The translations under genes and the position numbers were made by a program. Of a DNA stretch of 64,000 bases, positions 57,950 to 64,000 are shown in pieces. The stretch's first letter is position 1; the number at the start of each line of letters is the position of its first letter. This DNA comes from Diphasiastrum complanatum (lineage: Eukaryota > Streptophyta > Lycopodiopsida > Lycopodiales > Lycopodiaceae): NCBI GenBank assembly GCA_029204225.1, contig CM055113.1, forward strand, positions 3,549,194 to 3,613,193, given 5' to 3'. Below the pieces are notes generated by a model that saw only the letters and a list, made by a program, of their open reading frames with translations, made no database searches and had not been told where the DNA came from.

Positions 57950-59901
57950 GTGCTTCAGGAGTTAGACGACGACACTGATAGCACCTTTATGATAAATGAA
58001 AATCAATGCAAGTAGAATATACCCAGCGCCGCTTTGGATCCAAGAAACGTGAATTATCAGTTCATGAATTGTACCCAAAACAGGAAGAGTCTCTTATTTA
58101 CGTTCACAATAATTCAACAAGAGCAGAGCGGCTTGAAGACACAATTGAGTTTTAGCGTCCTCGTCGAGCTGCAATAATGTGCCACGATGCAACCCCTTGG
58201 CCCTTCTGTGGAAAAAAGCTGTTCTTCTGCACTGGAGGATCTTCTGCCCTGACCGGACTAGTAGTTTCTATGACCGCTGCTAAATCTCAACAATCTGCCT
58301 CTTTGTGTAACCCGTACTTGATAAAAATCTACAATTTGTTGAATCTGTCTTCTAGCACATTGCAGCAACGATGACTACTGATCTCTTAGCACGTTGTAAA
58401 CAGTGACAAGGATCTTCCCAGATTCTATCTCAAACTACTGTTTATCTTTCTCACGATGGCCATTATATGCTCAATAAAATTCTGGCAAACTCCTCACGTT
58501 TTGAAGGATCATGTCTCCAAGAATTTTTCAGTAGTGGGGAGAGGTCTGATGCTAACAGCAATCGGTTTCCTATTCTCTTCTTCGAAGGACCGTGCCTCCA
58601 GACTCCAAAACGGGACAGGTCTGTTGTTACTAAAGACAGACTCATAACGTGTATGCTAGGGAATGAGTATCAACGAAGAGCGAGGATCCGTTTGTGATCT
58701 GCTGTGATTCTGCTTTTGTTTCTGCAGACTATCTTGCCTTCATTAAACCGCGAGAGACCTGTCACCGTGAGCTCTCTCTCTCTCGCTCGCTCGCACTCAC
58801 AAAAGACATGAAATAGTATCATCGTTTGTGACTGTAGCTCATATGGACTTGTGGTTTTCACATGCACTTGTGATTTCGCTAATGAGGCCTTCATTAAACA
58901 GTGATTGATTTTGATTGTGATTTGATTCTGCTTGTGATCTGCCTATGATTTGTAGCTCAGATCACAGATGCACTTGTGATATGCTTGTGGTTATGTTGTC
59001 TCAACGACCGTAGACCTGTATCTCAACGTTCTAGCCCGGTCAACGTGCTAGTGACTATTATGCATGTAGCTCAACGCCTATCAACCTTTCAACGACAACT
59101 AGAACTTTGTGAGCTCTCTCTTGAACATTGTTGATGCCCGAAGATCGTGATCTCTCTCTTGATTCTTGAACACCGTGAGCTCTCTCTTAGACATCGCCGT
59201 TGCTTAGACACACTTGCGATTCTGCTTCGTGAGGCCTTCATTAAACAATGAGCAATTATGTCTGATTCTATTCCAGAAGAGAAAGTAAGAGCGACAACAT
59301 CATCCGGATCGATGTCTCCATTCGGACATGAGTTTGACACATGCTACCTTCAGACGATGAGCTGGACACAAACTTATACCTTCGAACAATAAGATTGACA
59401 CCTGCTACCTTCACTCGCCACCAGCAAACAGTCCGGGAGAGATTTGTGTGCGGGGAGGAGCGACAATGAAAGCTGCAAACTAAATTAGTATGATTTCCCG
59501 AGAAGAATAATTTCACATGGCTCAGAACACTTACCACGCGTCACTTCCTACTTATGGCTCATGCAAACCCAAAATAGCTTTTGCTTTAGCTTATGGCTCA
59601 TGAGTTTTTTTTTGGCTTATGGTTCATGAGTTTTTTAAAACTCAGTTGACCTACCTCAACACATAGTCTTTGCAATGCAAGGCCAATAAACCATTCTTGA
59701 TTTTAAAAAAAAAACACATTGATGCATTTATTCATAGGAAAAAGTAGTAAGTACATTGATGAAAAAGATATATACACCCCAAAGGGGAAGTTTAAATGAA
59801 AGTAAGCTCAAACAAGAGCGAAGCTTGCAATAAAGTTAAGATTAATCCAGATCCTGGCATTAAAAATAAAAGTGCATAGCTATGATGATGTCACACACAC
59901 T
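57950..59901. other. Unassigned, with short imperfect repeats
   Basis: Contains repeated words such as GATCGTGATCTCTCTCTTGA and CCGTGAGCTCTCTCTT (59100-59200) and TGTGATCTGC (58900-58990). No gene supported. Confidence 0.35.
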
Positions 59902-60300
59902 TATTCTTTTGATCTCTCTCATCTATTTGAATACGCAAATGGTATTCAGTATATATACACAATGTTACAGGTGTGCAGATGAAGAAAGTACAAAGTGGAT
60001 GTGTTTTCTGTAGGAGATCGTGGGTGGCTACTGTTGTTGTCAAGTCTGTTAGCACAGTTGCATGGGGTGAGCATGAAAAGGGCCGTGACATCAGCTTTTG
60101 CTGAGATGAACGTTGGTGAAGATTTTGCCTTTTCTTTGCCTGTAAGAATTTACCTGTATTTATGCAGACAGTTGTATTTTATTCGTTTGTCTTATTTTAT
60201 ATGTAAATATACAGACTGTGCGACAACGTGAGTAAAAATGCAGCATGAATGGAGGCAAATTAAAATGGGACTTAGGAGATTATAGGAGATAAATCCAACA
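59902..60300 (-). repeat. LTR of copia F (probably solo)
   Basis: Matches the F 3' LTR at 8015-8409 throughout. The minus strand starts TGTTGGATTTATCTCC at 60300. No F coding sequence, primer site or convincing polypurine tract flanks it, so a solo LTR from LTR-LTR recombination is likely. No target duplication was identified. Confidence 0.8.
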
Positions 60301-60783
60301 CCCTCGACACCACTAACCCCACATTTTATTCAACGCCAATTTTTTCCTAAATCACAAAGAATTCCAACCATAAAGGAGCGCGGAGGCTACATATTGCCAG
60401 ATTTGGACCAATGTAAAACACATAAAGAAGCAGTCAAACTACTGGATCCACAACCCCTCTGGCGTCATCAACTCTTCTTGCAGAGTAAAACCTCCATGGC
60501 ACGGTATCTTGAAGCACCCTCCTACATGTGTACCAATCCATATTATTATCCGGTAGCGAGGCGAGAACCATTCTCTGCCACCAAGGTCAAGAACATGATA
60601 TTTTGGCCCAAGCCCACATGCATCGATACCGACAACTTAGCTGAATACATGGTCACTAACCATTGTGTATTCTACCAAAAGCACCATGGCAACCCTGGTC
60701 GCGACGTAAGATATTTTGCGGATAATTGCGGCATGATAGCCTTTCTATTTCATGAAGGTCATTACAAGAGTACCAATTATTGA
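60301..60783 (+). CDS. Hypothetical ORF beside the solo LTR (exon?)
   Basis: An open frame extends from the LTR boundary to the TGA at 60781-60783, about 160 codons: IPTIKERGGYILPDLDQ, KLLDPQPLWRHQLFLQ, YMCTNPYYYPVARREP, FWPKPTCIDTD and NHCVFYQKHHGNPGRD. The first ATG in the frame is at about 60496, so the upstream part would need a start or splice acceptor lost behind the LTR. It reads like a real protein fragment rich in Tyr, His and Cys, but I do not recognise it. It may be the last exon of a gene cut by the LTR. Confidence 0.4.
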   Translation, partial: PSTPLTPHFIQRQFFPKSQRIPTIKERGGYILPDLDQCKTHKEAVKLLDPQPLWRHQLFLQSKTSMARYLEAPSYMCTNPYYYPVARREPFSATKVKNMIFWPKPTCIDTDNLAEYMVTNHCVFYQKHHGNPGRDVRYFADNCGMIAFLFHEGHYKSTNY

Positions 60784-61214
60784 AGTGCGAACGTTCAAGC
60801 AGCATGTGAAACTTATAGTGAAAACATATTTCAAGCTGGCTAGCTTGGTACCCATATAATCTACGGCTCACCTAATGATTCTATGCAAATATACCAATCC
60901 AGACACTAAATTAGTTAGTGTATGAAGTTGCTAGAAACTAACTAGTATAGGTTTCATGTGACATCAGAATGTGACATGATCTTTGGATGTTTAAATCGAA
61001 ACAAAAGGGCACTGTAAATTTCTTTTATCTTGTATGTACTTTCTCATGTGCAAAAGTTATGGAATTTCAAATTTTGAGATAGATAAAGAAGGCATCAAAA
61101 AGCCACATTTCGGGATGGAAAAGACGATGTGATTGAATGAGTAAGAGTGAAGTCACTGCTAAGTAACTTGCAAGTTGAAAAAAAACAAAACAGATAACAA
61201 GAAAACTGAGATTG
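60784..61214. other. Unassigned stretch
   Basis: AT-rich; no gene or repeat recognised. Confidence 0.35.
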
Positions 61215-61446
61215 AAACTACTATAAGGTGACAAAGTTAGTGGTAAACAACAAAACAAAGACACTAAGATTGAATAGCAGGAAGCTGCATAGGGGGGATA
61301 GGCGTTGCTGCCAGGAGCAACAGACTGGTGGACTGATGACAAAAGCAACTTGGGAGCCCAGTGATTAGGCTCCATGCAGCTGTGGGTAGAAATTCAAGAG
61401 TCAAAATGGAAAGATGATACCAGCAGAAGTCTGAAGCTGGCTGCAT

Positions 61447-61500
<54 letters not shown>

Positions 61501-61797
61501 TCAAAACAGCAATTGACCGGACATCTAAAGTCGAAAACAAATGATACATAGCCACTGCAAGTACATCTTCAAGATTCCTATTACTATTTTGCTTCGGATT
61601 TTGAATAATTTCAATTACACTGATTTCCAAAATCTGGAGAGCATATTCAGCGATCACTACCGAAGCTCACACAAGGTTTCTGTTTGTGTGTCAAAAATCC
61701 TCAACACAAACACTAGAGTTTATGAAATTTTTTGAAGCAAAGGTCAAAATGAAATGACAGACAGTCTTTAACTCTCTTGAATAATTAATAAAAATTG
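61215..61797 (-). other. 3' flank of Rad5-like copy B, with empty E1 site
   Basis: Inverted counterpart of 573-973. It contains a (GA)n tract at about 61446-61495 and, at about 61214-61232, the sequence into which E1 inserted in copy A, here uninterrupted. Similarity to copy A continues across the E1 site for about 20 bp (ATCTCAGTTTTC) and then ends. Confidence 0.85.
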
Positions 61798-62467
61798 CTG
61801 TCGGCAACAATCAACCTAAAAATATGCACCTCCCTTGTCTGACCAAGCCTATGCACCCGATCCATAGCTTGTTCATCAACAGCTGGATTCCACCACGGGT
61901 CCAGCATGTATACATGTGAGGCTGATGTAAGATTGAAGCCAGTGCCAGCTGCCTTTAAAGTTAACAAAAAAACAGTGGGAGATTTTGACTTTGATGATTT
62001 AAAGGCCTGGAGTGCTTCTTCCCTCTTTGTGGCAGACATGCTACCATCAATCCGTACAAACTTAAACCCTGCATCTTTCAAAGGTTGCTGAGCAAATGTT
62101 AGCATCTTGGCAAACTGTGAAAATACTACTGACTTAATTAAGGGGTCCCTTTCCCGTGTTTCTTGTAACAGGCTAATAAGAGCATCAATCTTAGCACTGC
62201 TCTTCACATGGCTGTCCGTGACGGACTCAGTTTCTGCTTCATCGAATGGAGCTGAAAAAACATCGGAATCTGTCAAAGCAAATCGACATAAAGGGCAGCT
62301 CTTCTTGTCACACATAAGTGTTTTCTGAATGCATCGTTGGCAAAACACATGTGCACAACGTGTAATAACTGCAGAATGCGGCGGTGAGAGGCAGATAGGG
62401 CAGTCAAATTCTTCCCCAGTTTGAGCTAGCAGCTTCTGTAGCAACTCTGGGCTTGCTAATGAGGGTC
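61785..62467 (-). pseudogene. Rad5/HLTF-like SNF2 ATPase, copy B exon with RING finger, C-terminus lost
   Basis: The exon opens after a 3' splice site (CTCTGCAG, exon from 62467). It encodes a RING-HC finger (CPICLSPP, RCAHVFCQRC, CPLCR), then the helicase C-terminal domain: SVVFSQF, DGSMSATKREE, LLTLKAAGTGFNL, DPWWNPAVDEQ, DRVHRLGQ. RING between the two helicase halves is the hallmark of the Rad5/HLTF family, combining E3 ubiquitin ligase and ATPase. Compared with copy A the frame is open (CAG at both positions where A has TAG). However, 124 bp corresponding to A 448-571 are deleted at about 61796, so the last 41 residues are replaced by NFY and a stop. Probably non-functional, but expression of a shortened protein cannot be excluded. 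Confidence 0.85.
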
Positions 62468-63857
62468 CTGCAGAGCATAAAATACCAGGATAAGTGTTAC
62501 ACCAAGAAATAGATAGTTCATAAAAACAATTAAACACAGCTGGTTACTTCCTATTCCTGAATGCCATTCTCAAGAGGTGCTGTAAGGTTATAAATTCATT
62601 GAGGTTTTGGTGAAGCAGCAACATATATCTCAATATTCAGATACAATGCCAGCCAACTAACCCATAGCTCAGCAACGATGGCTATGTTTACATGTACATT
62701 GTCTAATATTTCCATTCCATTTTCAACAGACTTTAGGACTTGGTCCTTGAGGCACAAATAATCATTGGACCTTTTGTATTTATTATTTGACAATTGACCT
62801 AGTGGTCAGGGCCCAAGGTAATAGGTCCCAAAACCTAACCTTAATTGAGCTCCAAAAGGTTATAAATAACTTCAAGGTCCTTTACGAATGACGGTTTGAA
62901 AGTCAGCTCGTGGTCTACTAGCATAGTCTAGCATACTTCAGTAGCTTTTGTTACAAAACTGGTAACTTTCATCTTTGGCACATATATACTCAATACTCAA
63001 AGCTACTACCTGACATGCTGACAACAAGGCCACACAGTTTGACACAGACTTTGTAAATGTGCACACAAAAAGCAAAGCACTACCTCAATAGGTATAAATT
63101 TTAAACTTGTATAGATATCACTCAGTTTGTCTGTGGTACATTTACAAAAGCCCATAAAGGACATCACAAACCCACCTGCCTTGGGCTCATTCAAGCATCA
63201 AGTAAACAGAAAAATTCAGACCCCCGGTCCCTGATTCCTTGCCGATTTGAGAGAGAGAGAGAGAGAGAGAGATATGAACGTGGCGAAGGCCTGTTGGACT
63301 TGGAGAACTTCTTGAAATAAGGAGATTTCAATGGAAGCGACACAGTGGTGGTAAAAATTGTGATGCAACCATAAGTGCATAAAGCGATGATCTCTTGCTT
63401 GATATACAAGGGCAAGATGATTTGGGTATGTTGGTGAAGGAGGGATGGAAGAGAGGCATGCAAGAGGTAGCGAGGTTTCTCCCTTGTGTTCAAAGGATTC
63501 GAAAGCAGGTGGGGAAGAATGAGTGGATTTATCTGATGCATCTAGAATCGCAACAGGGTCCCAATGAGGGGAAGCGCAATAACAATAGAGTGGGAATCCC
63601 TATTAGGCAAACATTCAGCTCACTGATAAATACCGAAAAGTGTAGATTTGTCTTACGCTGTTTTCGAGGTAAAAGAAAAACAAGCTCACAAATGATTCTC
63701 AAATGTTAAATGCAATAGAATTTCATCAAGCAAACAAGACTTCTAAATAGATCACATGTGCTATCAGCTGACCAGCAGGACCTCAATGTGTTTGGACTCC
63801 TCATTCAGCAACTTTGATATTTAAAATATTTGTTTGGACAGTCTAGTTGTATGATAC
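62468..63857 (-). other. Intron of Rad5-like copy B
   Basis: Bounded by a GT donor at 63857 and an AG acceptor at 62468 on the minus strand. About 1.39 kb with a (GA)n tract at 63249-63272. Open frames inside lack family motifs and are taken as chance. Confidence 0.7.
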
Positions 63858-64000
63858 CTTGACTACTGGAAGCAGCGGCAAGCAAATCAGCATGTTCGGG
63901 ACAGAGGGCAGCATGATCACAGATTTGACGAAGCCTCAAAATGATGCTCAAGACATGGGCATAGTTCTGAAGGGTGGTTCCAGCTTCTAGGTAGTTCCCC
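63858..64000 (-). pseudogene. Rad5-like copy B, upstream exon (continues past the window)
   Basis: The minus strand reads NYLEAGTTLQNYAHVLSIIL, then RLRQICDHAALCPEHADLL and ends at a GT donor. NYAHVL-LRLRQ-CDHPAL is the conserved segment just before the RING finger in Rad5/HLTF proteins, so this is the preceding exon of the same gene. The 5' part of the gene lies outside the window. Confidence 0.85.

Noticed and set aside
63006-63709. ORFs inside the Rad5-like intron
   Set aside because: They lie between a matched splice donor and acceptor, and carry no family motif.

Overview
The window looks like repeat-rich nuclear DNA of a land plant. The evidence is Ty1/copia elements primed by the initiator-Met tRNA, a CACTA (En/Spm) TNP2 transposase, a Rad5/HLTF-type SNF2 ATPase split by introns, and long (CT)n microsatellites. 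I cannot fix the clade from sequence alone; a fern or another large-genome plant would fit, but that is inference. No bacterial-style genes, rRNA, canonical tRNA genes or CRISPR arrays were seen.

Layout. (1) 1-973 is the 3' end of a Rad5-like gene (copy A), dead by two stop codons. Its inverted partner (copy B, minus strand) fills 61.2-64.0 kb and keeps an open frame but lacks the last 41 residues. (2) 975-6972 is a decayed copia element (E1) inserted in copy A; copy B still carries the matching empty site. (3) 7.0-12.7 kb holds pieces of older copia elements (families G, F, H). (4) 13.4-15.1 kb has weak transposon-like ORFs and 15.6-16.0 kb a minisatellite. (5) 16.1-19.6 kb is a broken host-type gene with tandemly duplicated exons. 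(6) 20.6-21.1 kb and 43.7-44.9 kb carry two copies of an unrecognised gene family that share a start region and a splice donor. (7) 22.9-40.6 kb is a three-layer nest: old copia B (minus) interrupted in its gag zinc knuckle by copia C (minus, target duplication CCCCT), which is interrupted in its reverse transcriptase by copia D (plus, target duplication CTCTA). D is intact: 653-bp LTRs that look identical, a primer site, a polypurine tract and a 1316-codon polyprotein. (8) 45.3-50.4 kb is a degraded CACTA transposon. (9) 50.4-51.8 kb is a stack of (CT)n(CA)n arrays. (10) 52.9-60.3 kb has more copia fragments, LTR remnants and three unrecognised ORFs.

The genes do not form a pathway. The window records successive transposition into a partly duplicated host locus. 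Insertion order can be read directly: B before C before D, and the A/B inverted duplication before E1. The most notable items are the intact, apparently very young element D, the reciprocal decay of the two Rad5-like copies, an 87-bp tRNA-like SINE insertion with 9-bp duplications, and the unrecognised two-copy family with a ubiquitin-like-looking C-terminal segment.
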